Shown here: piece by piece, positions 15,233 through 23,458 of the stretch
Position numbering within the stretch: position 1 is the first letter of the stretch
How the letters are laid out: the number at the start of each line of letters is the position of its first letter
Assembly (NCBI GenBank): GCA_016185705.1
Contig: JACPMZ010000004.1
Location: forward strand, 1 to 64,000
Direction: 5' to 3'
DNA length: 64,000 nt
DNA from: Candidatus Woesearchaeota archaeon
GTDB taxonomy: Archaea > Nanobdellota > Nanobdellia > Woesearchaeales > UBA10216
The notes under the pieces: model-generated
Databases searched by the model: none
The model's input: the letters and a program-made list of their open reading frames with translations, nothing else
Told to the model about the DNA's origin: nothing
Made by a program: the position numbers and the translations under genes

Positions 15233-18076
15233 ATGGCTCGCTCTAAAAATGTGCACACTAAATCGGCAGCGCCTGATTCTGTGAGCAAGGCAATTTTAAT
15301 TGCATCAGCTGTTGGAGTTGGCATAGCCCTTTTTTACATAATGGGCGGCCCTCCCTTCATCGGGCTTGTCACTGACTCTGCAGGCAATTTAGTCAGCCCA
15401 TGCCCTGATATTGGCGATGTCAACGGCGATGGAAAAATGACTTTTGGCGATGCCATTAAGGTTGAATTGAACGTCTCAGGTTCTGCTCCCTTGACAGCTG
15501 CCGAGGCAGCGAGGGCTGATGTGAATAATGATGGGAAAATATCTGCTGCTGATGTTGACGTTATCAACGGCTACGTCTCAGGCGCACTGACCACTCTTTC
15601 AGCTTGTGTAAATACAAAGCCTTTGCGGTGCTCCAGTTTCGGCGATATTGACGGCAACAAGCGCATCTCAAATGCTGATTTGTCTTTGCTGCAGTCTTTC
15701 GTAAACGGCAAAGGCAGTCTTACTGCTTCCCAGAAAATACTTGCTGATGTTAATAGCGATGGGAAAATAGATTTTGGTGATGTGGGTCTCATGGTTAATC
15801 ATTTGCAGTTTTCTGATGAATTTCCTGTGTGCGCAGCATCAGGGAGTGTTCCGTGCTCTGATTTCGGTGACATTAACACTGATAGAGTTATCAATTACAA
15901 AGACCTTGCCCTTATTGCGCAGCACTTAAGCGGCCAGTCTGTTCTTACTGCCAAGCAGATTGGCGATGCTGACGTTGACGGCAGCGGCGCTGTGTCATAC
16001 GGGGATGCATTGGCTGTTGCTGCTGTTGCATCAGGCCGGTCAAGCACTTTTTCTGTTTGTGCCAGTCCTGCCGCAGCTGGTGCGGGCAAGGTTTCGCCTT
16101 GTTCTGGTTTTGGTGATGTGGATGGTGATGGTGTTGTTTCTGTTGCTGATTCTGATTTGATTAGTAAGTTTGTTTCCAAGTTGGTTACGCTTTCGGCTGA
16201 TCAGAAGTTGAGGGCTGATGTGAGTGGCAATGGTGTGGTTGATGTTTATGATGGCTTATACGTTAAGCAGTATGTTGAAGGTGTGAGGGATTCTTTTGCT
16301 GTTTGTCCTGTTCCTGCTTCGGGTGGTGTGGGTAAGGTTTCGCCTTGTTCTGGTTTTGGTGATGTGGATGGTGATGGTGTTGTTTCTGTTGCTGATTCTG
16401 ATTTGATTAGTAAGTTTGTTGCTGGGCAGGTTGTGTTTTCGGCTGATCAGAAGTTGAGGGCTGATGTGAGTGGGGATGGTGTTGTTTCTGTTACTGATGC
16501 TTTGTTTGTTCAGCAGTTTGTTGGGGGTTTGAGGGATTCTTTTGCTGTTTGTCCTGTTCCTGCTCCGGGTGCTTCTGGAGGCAAAGCTTCTCCCTGCTTG
16601 AGTTTCGGAGACGTTAACGGAGACGGAGTGGTCAGCGCTGAGGATGCTGATTTAATCAGTAAGTTTGTGGATGGCACTGGCCAGATTCCTTCAGGCAGGC
16701 ACCAGTGGGCTGATGTCAGCAATGACGGCACCATCAACAATGCCGACGTTACAGCCATTAATAATTTCCTGAATGGCATTACTCCTATTTTCGGTGTTTG
16801 CAAGGTTGTTAAGGAATTGGTTTGCAGTAATTACGGTGATGTTGATGCGAACGGCTTTATTTCATCTGCTGATGCGTCTGCTGTCAGCAGGCACATTTCC
16901 GGACAGGCTCTTTTGTCAGAAGCGTTGCAGAAGCGCGCAGACGTGAATAATGACGGGGTTATTAATCAGGATGACAGCGTTGCCATCATACAGATGTCTC
17001 AGGGCGCCGAGAAAACCTTTAGCATTTGCCCATTTAATGGCAGAGAATCTGATGTAGGCACTAATTTTGGCGCTCTTCAGCTTAAGATAGGTGATAAAGC
17101 GCCTGATGCCCGGCCAAAGGGCGTTGCAAAAGTCAGGTTTGAGGATAATTCCAAGCCGATAATTGAGTTTAATCATGATTTTGACAAGTCCCAGCTCAGG
17201 GTCACAACAATCAGGGTGGAGAAGCAGCTTACCGGCAGCGGCAGGTCATTGCTTTGGGTTAAGGGCATGGATTTGCAGGGCACAAAAACTGTGTATTTGG
17301 AAAAGATTAAGGCGGGCAACGCTGTCTGCATTCTGGATGCTGAGCTTAATGATTTGTCTTCAGTGACAGATGATTGCTCCGGTGCAGGTGAAAAGCTTGT
17401 GGCATGCAATGGCGCAAGCCACGACGGCTATGTCTGCGCAAGCGAATCAGACTCATTTAAGGTTTCCGGACTGTCGCATTCAGTGGTGTTTGAGTCAGAT
17501 GTTCCTGCGCCTGCTCCAGCTGGCAGCGGCGACACCGGCGGTCGTGGCGGTGGCAGCGGCTCTGTCGGCAAATTCTATACCATGCTTGCGGATTCGGAAA
17601 ACTTTCATGTTAGGGAGAGGGATGCGATTACAGTTAACTTTGAGGGGCAGGCTTACAGGTTTACCGTAACTGACATTTCCTCGTCAGTTACCCTTACGCT
17701 TACTCCAGGCACCATCCAGTATGAGCTTAAGCAGGGCTTTAACCGCATTGATTTGAATAAGGACGGTCAGGCAGACATTCGGATAAGGGCAGCTATTCTG
17801 ATCCCTTACCTTGACGCAACTTTGAGGTTTGAATTGATTAAGGAAGCTGCCGCCGACATTACGCCGCCAATAAGACCTGCGCCGCCCGCAGTGGATGCTC
17901 CTCAGCAGGTTCCTGTAAGTGTTTCAGACATTTCAGATGAACCCCAGCCGCTTCTGCCCAAGCCCAAGAAGCTGCATGTGCTGTACACAGGCATACTCGT
18001 CCTGATAGTAGCAGCATTCTTCGGATTCGTTGCTTGGAGGCGCTACAAATCTGAAGAAATAATCTATGGGCCGTGA
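15233..18076 (+). CDS. cell-surface protein with seven dockerin units
   Basis: 947 aa. An N-terminal anchor helix (AILIASAVGVGIALFYIMGG) is followed by seven tandem type-I dockerin-like units of about 70-80 aa, roughly residues 55-600. Each has two EF-hand-like calcium loops (GDVDGDG and ADVSGDG types) and is bracketed by Cys (CxxFGD ... FxVC), suggesting one disulphide per unit. A beta-rich domain, a Gly-rich linker, a Pro-rich stalk and a C-terminal helix (ILVLIVAAFFGFVAW) follow. Dockerins normally bind cohesins; no cohesin is in the window. Seven units in one protein is unusual. Units 4 and 5 are near-identical. Confidence 0.85.
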   Translation: MARSKNVHTKSAAPDSVSKAILIASAVGVGIALFYIMGGPPFIGLVTDSAGNLVSPCPDIGDVNGDGKMTFGDAIKVELNVSGSAPLTAAEAARADVNNDGKISAADVDVINGYVSGALTTLSACVNTKPLRCSSFGDIDGNKRISNADLSLLQSFVNGKGSLTASQKILADVNSDGKIDFGDVGLMVNHLQFSDEFPVCAASGSVPCSDFGDINTDRVINYKDLALIAQHLSGQSVLTAKQIGDADVDGSGAVSYGDALAVAAVASGRSSTFSVCASPAAAGAGKVSPCSGFGDVDGDGVVSVADSDLISKFVSKLVTLSADQKLRADVSGNGVVDVYDGLYVKQYVEGVRDSFAVCPVPASGGVGKVSPCSGFGDVDGDGVVSVADSDLISKFVAGQVVFSADQKLRADVSGDGVVSVTDALFVQQFVGGLRDSFAVCPVPAPGASGGKASPCLSFGDVNGDGVVSAEDADLISKFVDGTGQIPSGRHQWADVSNDGTINNADVTAINNFLNGITPIFGVCKVVKELVCSNYGDVDANGFISSADASAVSRHISGQALLSEALQKRADVNNDGVINQDDSVAIIQMSQGAEKTFSICPFNGRESDVGTNFGALQLKIGDKAPDARPKGVAKVRFEDNSKPIIEFNHDFDKSQLRVTTIRVEKQLTGSGRSLLWVKGMDLQGTKTVYLEKIKAGNAVCILDAELNDLSSVTDDCSGAGEKLVACNGASHDGYVCASESDSFKVSGLSHSVVFESDVPAPAPAGSGDTGGRGGGSGSVGKFYTMLADSENFHVRERDAITVNFEGQAYRFTVTDISSSVTLTLTPGTIQYELKQGFNRIDLNKDGQADIRIRAAILIPYLDATLRFELIKEAAADITPPIRPAPPAVDAPQQVPVSVSDISDEPQPLLPKPKKLHVLYTGILVLIVAAFFGFVAWRRYKSEEIIYGP
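16085..16578 (+). repeat. 246-bp tandem duplication in dockerin gene
   Basis: Units 4 and 5 repeat with a period of 246 bp (82 codons), starting at about 16085 and 16331. The DNA is nearly identical in the first two thirds and strongly G/T-rich on the plus strand, unlike the neighbouring units. This indicates recent duplication or gene conversion. Confidence 0.8.
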
Positions 18077-18122
18077 CAGGTTCAGTCCTTCAGATTGTCT
18101 TTTTTTCCTTCTGTCTTTCCCT

Positions 18123-18171
18123 GCTGCTTTTTTGCCTCCCTGTAAATTTTAAGGGGAGGCAAAAAAGCAGC
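18123..18171. repeat. palindrome P4
   Basis: Perfect 18-bp arms (GCTGCTTTTTTGCCTCCC and complement), between the convergent dockerin and lipoprotein genes. Confidence 0.85.
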
Positions 18172-18230
18172 GGGCAGAGGTGGCACCGAACTTTAACAAG
18201 CGTTTTCTGCAAATTAAATAACAGCAGCAA

Positions 18231-18551
18231 TCATTCACCACTATACTGCTCCAAGCACGCAGCATACTCGTCCGTATTTGCCCACGCACAGCTTCCTTCA
18301 ATGCACCCGCAGCTCGTAAACTCAAGGCAGCTGTACTCTTCCCGATATTCGCACGTCGTGATAATGCCTTCTTCATTTTTTGGAACGCAAAGCTGCCCTG
18401 AGCATCCTGCGCTTGCGCAGTCAGCGTCTGAAGTGCATTCATTTTCAACCTGGACTTCATCGTCCGGAACATCTGTTGCTTCCTCAGCTTCTTCAGCCTG
18501 GCAACCTGCTGCAACCACTGCCAAAGCAACCAATAACAAGAGAGTCTTCAT
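18231..18551 (-). CDS. Cys-rich lipoprotein
   Basis: 106 aa. The signal peptide MKTLLLLVALAVVAAGCQ carries a lipobox-like VAAGC. A short acidic linker and a small domain with eight further Cys follow (CTSDADCASAGC, then LCV, CEYREEYSCLEFTSCGC and SCAW). It resembles the eight-cysteine-cluster secreted proteins of archaea. It is probably exported and lipid-anchored; the role is unknown. It shares a symmetric TATA box with yjbQ. Confidence 0.75.
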   Translation of the reverse strand: MKTLLLLVALAVVAAGCQAEEAEEATDVPDDEVQVENECTSDADCASAGCSGQLCVPKNEEGIITTCEYREEYSCLEFTSCGCIEGSCAWANTDEYAACLEQYSGE

Positions 18552-18572
18552 GCAAATTGCGTGTACTGTTAA

Positions 18573-18586
18573 TTATTTATATTTAA
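18573..18586. promoter_or_regulatory. bidirectional TATA box
   Basis: TTATTTATATTTAA is read as TTAAATATAAATAA on the other strand. Its centre is about 27 nt from both start codons (18551 and 18606). One element probably drives two leaderless genes. Confidence 0.65.
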
Positions 18587-18605
18587 TCCTCTTAACAGCG
18601 TTAAA

Positions 18606-19010
18606 ATGCCCGAATTTTCCTTTTCCACGATGAGAAATGAAGAGATAGTTGACATCACAGAGCGCGTTCAGAAGGTTGTGAAAGCATCAAAACTGAAGGA
18701 AGGGCTGTGTCTGATGTACACCCCGCACTCTACCGCAGCCATAATTGTTAATGAAAACTGCGATCCCGGCATATGCGAGGACATTGTGTCCTCACTTTCA
18801 AACATGGTGCCTAAAAGTGCTGGTTACAGGCATGACAAGGTTGATGGCAACGCAGCTGCCCACATCAAGTCTGCGCTGCTTGGACCCTCTGAAACGCTCA
18901 CTTTCAGGAACAGCCAGCTTTTCCTTGGAAAATGGCAGGCAGTCATGTTCTGCGAGTTTGACGGCCCAAGGGCAGAAAGGCGCGTTGTGGTGGAATTGCT
19001 CTCAAAATGA
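18606..19010 (+). CDS. yjbQ: YjbQ/UPF0047 family protein
   Basis: 134 aa, the normal length. Family motifs are EIVDITERVQKVV, YTPHSTAAIIVNENCDPGICEDI, HIKSALLGPSETL and WQAVMFCEFDGPRAERRVVVELL. The family is broadly conserved; members can replace thiamine-phosphate synthase genetically, but the true reaction is unsettled. It overlaps the AK6 gene by 4 bp. Confidence 0.92.
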   Translation: MPEFSFSTMRNEEIVDITERVQKVVKASKLKEGLCLMYTPHSTAAIIVNENCDPGICEDIVSSLSNMVPKSAGYRHDKVDGNAAAHIKSALLGPSETLTFRNSQLFLGKWQAVMFCEFDGPRAERRVVVELLSK

Positions 19011-19510
19011 CAAAAATCATAGCTGTAACAGGCACTCCTGGCACTGGAAAGTCCACAATAGCCAGAAAACTCTCACTTTTGCTTCACTACCAGTACTTGG
19101 ACGGCTCGCAGCTCATAAAATCAGCCAAAATAGCTCGTGGATACGACAAAAAGCGCAGAACAGCCATAGTTGACCCCGCACTTTTCACTCGTGAAGTGCT
19201 GAAAGTGAGGGCTAAATGCGCTAAAAAGGGCATAAAAGGGCTTATAGTAGACTCTCACTTAGCCCATTTCCTGCCAAAAAGGGCAGTTTCCTGCTGCATA
19301 GTGCTTTCCTGCGCAATCAGCGCGCTTGCCAAGCGGCTGTCCAAAAAAGGCTTTAATCAGCCAAAAATCCGCGAAAATCTGGATGCTGAAATCTTTGACA
19401 CAATTCTGGTTGAGGCAACTGAATCTGGCCACAAAATTTTCAGGTTTGATACAACAAAACCAGCCGGAAAAGCCCTGAAAATTCTTGCAAATAAGCTAAA
19501 AAAGCTTTAG
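19007..19510 (+). CDS. AK6/Fap7-type adenylate kinase
   Basis: 167 aa. P-loop VTGTPGTGKSTIARKL, the VDPALFTREVL segment in the NMP-binding region, LIVDSHLAHFLP (Walker-B-like) and RLSKKGFNQPKIRENLDAEIFDTIL are typical of archaeal AK6/Fap7. The family has adenylate kinase/ATPase activity and helps late 18S/16S rRNA maturation with uS11. Start overlaps yjbQ (ATGA). Confidence 0.9.
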   Translation: MTKIIAVTGTPGTGKSTIARKLSLLLHYQYLDGSQLIKSAKIARGYDKKRRTAIVDPALFTREVLKVRAKCAKKGIKGLIVDSHLAHFLPKRAVSCCIVLSCAISALAKRLSKKGFNQPKIRENLDAEIFDTILVEATESGHKIFRFDTTKPAGKALKILANKLKKL

Positions 19511-19569
19511 TCCGCTGCCAGTCCGGATTAAGTCCGGAAACTGGTCCGCGTTTTGGTCCGTTTCCGGAC
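19511..19569. repeat. TCCGGA-rich repeat cluster
   Basis: At least four (A/T)GTCCGGA- or CTGGTCCG-type words occur in 59 bp between convergent genes. The same words recur inside the next gene at about 19848-19887. They may be a diverged local duplication or protein binding sites. Confidence 0.5.
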
Positions 19570-20163
19570 TTAAATTTCAGCAGAAATCAGCACTTTTCTT
19601 CCGTTTTTTTGCTTGTTTTCAACCATTTTCTGCAATCGCAGTTCCTTGAGGTAATCATAGAACGCAGTCCTTCCGCAAAACTGCTTTTCTTTGACAATTA
19701 CCGTCTCAATTTGCTTTGTTGTGTAATAACCATTTTCAGCCATCTGCAGTATTTTCTGCATTACAAATTCCTTCCTTTGAGGCCTTATCATGCTCGCAAT
19801 TCTGCTTACAAACGATTTTTCGGAAGCGGACTGATTTTTCGGTTCGGAAACTGGTCCGGATTCCAGTCCGGACTTAGTCCGGATTTGCTCAAAAACAGGC
19901 CTTTTTTGGGCTATTTTTACTGCTTCCTTAAGCTCAGTTATTTCGCTTCTCAATGCGTCAATTTCAGCGTCATGCCTTCCAAGCTCAAACTGGATTTTTT
20001 GGTGCGTGTTCTGGTTTTCAATTTCCTGCTTCCGCAGGTAATTGAGCCATGAAAAGGTAAGCCGTTTTTCAGCTTTGATTTTTTCAAACGCTGCTGTGAG
20101 GGATTTGTCAAGCTCTCTCCAGTGATGGTCATGTTCTTTGAATATACGAAAAGGATTCCACAT
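19570..20163 (-). CDS. coiled-coil plus winged-helix protein
   Basis: 197 aa. Residues 10-95 are helical, including a heptad-rich stretch (FELGRHDAEIDALRSEITELKEAVKIAQKR). A Ser/Pro/Gly linker encoded by TCCGGA-type repeats follows. The C-terminal winged helix is about residues 125-195 (VMQKILQMAENGYYTTKQIETVIVKEKQFCGRTAFYDYLKEL). It is probably a DNA-binding regulator that dimerises through the coil. The TATTTAAATAAG box at 20184-20194 supports the start. Confidence 0.6.
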   Translation of the reverse strand: MWNPFRIFKEHDHHWRELDKSLTAAFEKIKAEKRLTFSWLNYLRKQEIENQNTHQKIQFELGRHDAEIDALRSEITELKEAVKIAQKRPVFEQIRTKSGLESGPVSEPKNQSASEKSFVSRIASMIRPQRKEFVMQKILQMAENGYYTTKQIETVIVKEKQFCGRTAFYDYLKELRLQKMVENKQKNGRKVLISAEI

Positions 20164-20183
20164 GCCCTGTTTGTGGGCAAACT

Positions 20184-20229
20184 TATTTAAATACTTTGCG
20201 AGTATGTCTCACTTTGTGAGTATTTATGA
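20184..20229. promoter_or_regulatory. divergent promoter with direct repeats
   Basis: Minus TATA is at 20184-20194 and plus TATA-like GTATTTATGAG at about 20219-20229. Between them lie direct repeats TTTGCGAGTAT (20196-20206) and TTTGTGAGTAT (20213-20223), with CTCAC/GTGAG symmetry. This is a plausible operator for the winged-helix protein. Confidence 0.5.
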
Positions 20230-20246
20230 GTAAAAAGTGAGGTTTT

Positions 20247-21338
20247 ATGAAGCAATTATCTGCTGTTGAAGTGCACTTTTTGACTGCTGAGATGCAGTTT
20301 CTTGTAGGCAGCAGGCTGCAGCAGGTTTACCAGCCAGCTAAAAATGAGCTTGTTTTGCAGTTTTATGTGCGCAATAAGGGCAGTGCACTGCTGAAAGTGA
20401 GGGTTCCTGAGCTGCTTTACCTTGCTTCTGGGAAGGATTCTGCACCAAAAGTGAGCGGATTTTGCTCGCTGCTTCGCAGCAAGCTTGGTAGCAGCACGCT
20501 TTCTTCCATTTCCCAGTCCGGCTTTGAGCGCATTGTGCAGCTTTCATTCTCGTCAAAAAAGGGCTCATTTGGGCTTATTTTTGAGCTTTTCAGCAAGGGC
20601 AACATTATCCTTACCTCCGGGCAGAAAATAGCTGCTGTGCAGCAAAAGCAGCACTGGAGCAGCAGGCAGCTTAGGATGGGTGCTGATTACGCGCTGCCTC
20701 CCAAAGCAGCTGACCCGAGAGTTCTCGGCGAGAAAAAGCTTCTGGAGATGCTTAAATCAACTAATAAATCTGACCTTGTCCGCTTTCTTGCCATCGAGCT
20801 CAGTTTAGGCGGCTTATACGCTGAGGAGCTCTGTCTGCTTGCCGGTGTTGGCAAGAAGTCAAAGCCCGCTGATGTTTCTGCCGCTGATGCAGGAAACCTT
20901 CTTCAGGCGCTCAAAAAGCTGCTCAGTTCAGGGCTTTCTCCGTCGGTGATTTATGAGGGCGGAAAGCCGATAAACGCTGTTCCGGTTGCTCTCAGCTACT
21001 ACAGGGGTAGCGAAACAAAAGCGCGCAAAACCTTCAGCGAAGCCCTGGAGGCAGTCTCAGCAGCCGGCATGCCCTCGCCTTTCAGTTCCGAGATTTCTCG
21101 TCTTAAAGCAATCATTCAGCAGCAGGAAGAAACCATTGCATCCGCCAGGGATTCTGCTGAAAAGAATAAGCGCAGCGGCGAATTGATTTACGAGAACTAT
21201 CAGGAGGTTAAGGATATTCTTGAAGCTGTCAGCACCGCCAGAAAGCAGGGCAGCTGGGACGCTGTTAAAAAGCTTCCGAACAAAAAGATTAGGTTTGTGG
21301 ACGAGAAATCAGGAAGGATTGCGGTTGAGTTTCAGTAA
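20247..21338 (+). CDS. NFACT-family protein (RqcH/Tae2-like), short form
   Basis: 363 aa. The NFACT-N domain is clear (MKQLSAVEVHFLTAEMQFLVGSRLQQVYQ, LRSKLGSSTLSSISQSGFERIVQLSF, LIFELFSKGNIILTSG). A coiled-coil segment (AIIQQQEETIASARDSAEKNKRSGELIYENYQEVKDIL) follows. Full RqcH proteins bind stalled 50S-peptidyl-tRNA and add Ala tails; they are about 550-700 aa and include NFACT-R. Here the protein stops soon after the coil, so NFACT-R is missing. No second piece is nearby. Confidence 0.8.
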   Translation: MKQLSAVEVHFLTAEMQFLVGSRLQQVYQPAKNELVLQFYVRNKGSALLKVRVPELLYLASGKDSAPKVSGFCSLLRSKLGSSTLSSISQSGFERIVQLSFSSKKGSFGLIFELFSKGNIILTSGQKIAAVQQKQHWSSRQLRMGADYALPPKAADPRVLGEKKLLEMLKSTNKSDLVRFLAIELSLGGLYAEELCLLAGVGKKSKPADVSAADAGNLLQALKKLLSSGLSPSVIYEGGKPINAVPVALSYYRGSETKARKTFSEALEAVSAAGMPSPFSSEISRLKAIIQQQEETIASARDSAEKNKRSGELIYENYQEVKDILEAVSTARKQGSWDAVKKLPNKKIRFVDEKSGRIAVEFQ

Positions 21339-21862
21339 TAAAACTCAAACTTTTTGGCAGCAGCAGCTTCGTGCTTTGCCCTGAATTTGCCGTACAGCTT
21401 GATGAACACTTCCTGTTCGGGCAGTATGCCTGCCGCTGTTATTAAATCAGCGAGCACGTATCCTGAGTAATCCGCTTCCGGCTTGTATTCAAGCAGCCGC
21501 TTCAGGGTGTAGCTGCAGAGAAAGCCGTTATTCATTGCTACTGCCACGTTTTTGCCGCTGCTGCTTTTAACGCTCAGCCCATCAAAATTTATCTGAAAAT
21601 CGCTGATTTTCACGTCGTGGTTGTGCAATTCCAGCTTTATCAGGTCAGCTGCAACCGCCTTGAAATCGCTGTTGCGGATGTGTTTTCCCAGTTCAGCTGT
21701 GTTCAGGAAACCGGCCAAGCCCTCGCTTTTTGCCTTAACTGGCCTGTGCACCCTGCCCAGGTATTGCGCTACTTTCTGCCTTCCTCCACGCTGCGTCCAC
21801 GAATTCTCCACAAGGTAAGCGTATTCGCTGCCGGAAATCCTTTTGACCCTGACAAAGCTCAT
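21332..21862 (-). CDS. conserved hypothetical protein
   Basis: 176 aa. The start SFVRVKRISGSEYAYLVENSWTQRGGRQKVAQYLGRV resembles the N-terminal beta-hairpin of IS1634-type transposases and related archaeal proteins. The rest (FQINFDGLSVKSSSGKNVAVAMNNGFLCSYTLKRLL ... LADLITAAGILPEQEVFIKLYGKF) is a conserved-looking alpha/beta domain of unknown role. It overlaps the NFACT gene by 7 bp tail to tail. Confidence 0.6.
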   Translation of the reverse strand: MSFVRVKRISGSEYAYLVENSWTQRGGRQKVAQYLGRVHRPVKAKSEGLAGFLNTAELGKHIRNSDFKAVAADLIKLELHNHDVKISDFQINFDGLSVKSSSGKNVAVAMNNGFLCSYTLKRLLEYKPEADYSGYVLADLITAAGILPEQEVFIKLYGKFRAKHEAAAAKKFEFYY

Positions 21863-21971
21863 AAACCGCTTTTAGGCACCAGGTGATATATAATGTTTGC
21901 TGTTCGCTGCCGCCGCTGCTCCAGATTGGCTCAAAAAGCATCAGAATTGGTATTGGTCGTCGGAATAGTGC

Positions 21972-22625
21972 TTATTGTTTCTCCCCAAACGCTTCCCTTA
22001 CCTGTTTGATGTACTTCCCTTCCACGAACACATATCTTTTCAGTTCTGTGAGCATTTTTTCAATTTCCGGCAGTATCCATTCGTCTCCGTGTTTGTGCTG
22101 CCAGATTGCTTCATCCACTAAGTATTGCCAGTTGAGGCGCTTTTCTTTCTCTGCAATAGTTCTAATGTCGTCGAAGTCGTTCTGCCTTTCTGTGACCGCC
22201 TTAAGCAGCATGATGAATTCCTTTCTTAGGACTTTTACCTTGAATGTGTGCTTTCCTTTGAATTCGTGGATTGCGTACAGATCTGCCCTCATTTTTGGGC
22301 TGATTATGGTTTTGAAAACTTTTTTCACGAATAGGTCAAACCTTATGTCGTATCTGGCGTACATTGCTGGTTTGTGTTTGTCTCTGAGTTTCTCTGGAAC
22401 GTAGATGTTGCGCAGCTCTGATTCCCAGAAGCCGAGCTTTTCAAGCGCATTGATGAACTCGGCTCTGTCGCCTTCAGCGTCAAACAGCAGGTCTATGTCT
22501 TTTGTTTCATCTTTGTAGCCGTAGAACATCATTGCGTTTCCTCCAAACGCCCAGCAACCTACGTCGCGGGTTATTCTCTCGCTTATCAGCTTGAATAATT
22601 CCATCTGGTCTTCGTAAGCTATCAT
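21972..22625 (-). CDS. nucleotidyltransferase, putative AbiEii-like toxin
   Basis: 217 aa. The polymerase-beta-type nucleotidyltransferase motif is CWAFGGNAMMFYGYKDETKDIDLLFD, with the DxD pair in KDIDLLF. A helical C-terminal half follows. This looks like the DUF6036/AbiEii group, where such enzymes can be toxins that modify tRNA 3' ends. It overlaps the upstream HTH gene by 4 bp (ATGA), the arrangement of antitoxin-toxin pairs. The TA role is inferred. Confidence 0.65.
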   Translation of the reverse strand: MIAYEDQMELFKLISERITRDVGCWAFGGNAMMFYGYKDETKDIDLLFDAEGDRAEFINALEKLGFWESELRNIYVPEKLRDKHKPAMYARYDIRFDLFVKKVFKTIISPKMRADLYAIHEFKGKHTFKVKVLRKEFIMLLKAVTERQNDFDDIRTIAEKEKRLNWQYLVDEAIWQHKHGDEWILPEIEKMLTELKRYVFVEGKYIKQVREAFGEKQ

Positions 22626-23242
22626 CCTGTTATCACCCTGTCAACGTCGCCCTTTCTGAAGGGTATGGCCGTCTTCCATTTTTTTTCAATAGGATAAAAT
22701 GCGGGCTCTTTTGTCGGGTAGTTCTTGATTAGGAATGCTCTGTGAAGCGCTTTTTTTCTCAAATAGCTCTTTGGAATCTCTTTAACCCTGAAGTATTTTT
22801 TTGCCAGGTCATGCAGCGCCCCGACTTTCTGCCAGCAGTTTTTCTGCTTGGCAAGTTTGTAAAGCTTTGGCCAGTCAGTGATGTGGCTGAACAGCCGCAT
22901 GCTTGCCAGTATTGCCCTGAAGCTCTGCGTCTGGAGCGCATCCACCAGTGCTTCTTCCGGCCCGTAGCTGCCGTGCACCTGGTGGTCATACCATTCTGCT
23001 ATCTTCATTGGCGAATGCTTGTTTATGATGTCAAACATTCCTTCTGAGCGTGGCCGCTGCTTTCGCATTGTTATCTTGTATATCCTTTTGCGCCTGCCTG
23101 CCCCGCTAACTGTCGCATGCTGTTCTTTTTTCAGCTTGCTCAGCAGGTTGAGCGCAGACTGCCTGCCTATGCCCAGTTTTTCAGCTGCTGTTTCAACTGT
23201 CTGCAGCCCTTCAAGCTTCCGCAGCGCATCATCATGTTTCAT
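22622..23242 (-). CDS. winged-helix protein, putative antitoxin
   Basis: 206 aa. The N-terminal winged helix (LQTVETAAEKLGIGRQSALNLLSKLKKEQHATVSGAGRRKRIYKI) is followed by a domain of unknown fold rich in basic and aromatic residues (HSPMKIAEWYDHQVHGSYGPEEALVDALQTQ). It is followed and overlapped by the nucleotidyltransferase. An AGTTTAAATATTA box about 25-30 nt upstream supports ATG 23242. Confidence 0.6.
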   Translation of the reverse strand: MKHDDALRKLEGLQTVETAAEKLGIGRQSALNLLSKLKKEQHATVSGAGRRKRIYKITMRKQRPRSEGMFDIINKHSPMKIAEWYDHQVHGSYGPEEALVDALQTQSFRAILASMRLFSHITDWPKLYKLAKQKNCWQKVGALHDLAKKYFRVKEIPKSYLRKKALHRAFLIKNYPTKEPAFYPIEKKWKTAIPFRKGDVDRVITG

Positions 23243-23333
23243 AATGTTATATTAGCATAAGTAATATTTAAACTTTTTGTTTTTAATATTATGTTAAACT
23301 GCATTGTACAGCGCTGTTATTATGCTGTTGCAG

Positions 23334-23369
23334 CTGTAAAATGAATTGCCACTGTAAAATGAATTGCCA
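23334..23369. repeat. 18-bp exact tandem duplication
   Basis: CTGTAAAATGAATTGCCA occurs twice back to back in the gap between the HTH gene promoter and the 5S gene. Confidence 0.9.
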
Positions 23370-23449
23370 TCTTGGCGGCAGAAACATGTGATGAGCAGTT
23401 TGTAGAGCTAAAGCAAGAACTTGAAGAATTAAAACCGATCCCGCGGTTT

Positions 23450-23456
23450 AAAAAAA
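23450..23456 (-). terminator. T-run after 5S rRNA
   Basis: Seven T residues on the minus strand, a few bases beyond the 5S closing stem. This fits archaeal T-tract termination. Confidence 0.6.
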
Positions 23457-23458
23457 GT

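Noticed and set aside
15895-16179. Minus-strand open frames across the dockerin gene
   Set aside because: They follow the repeat structure of the dockerin gene and have no promoter or motif; they are shadows.
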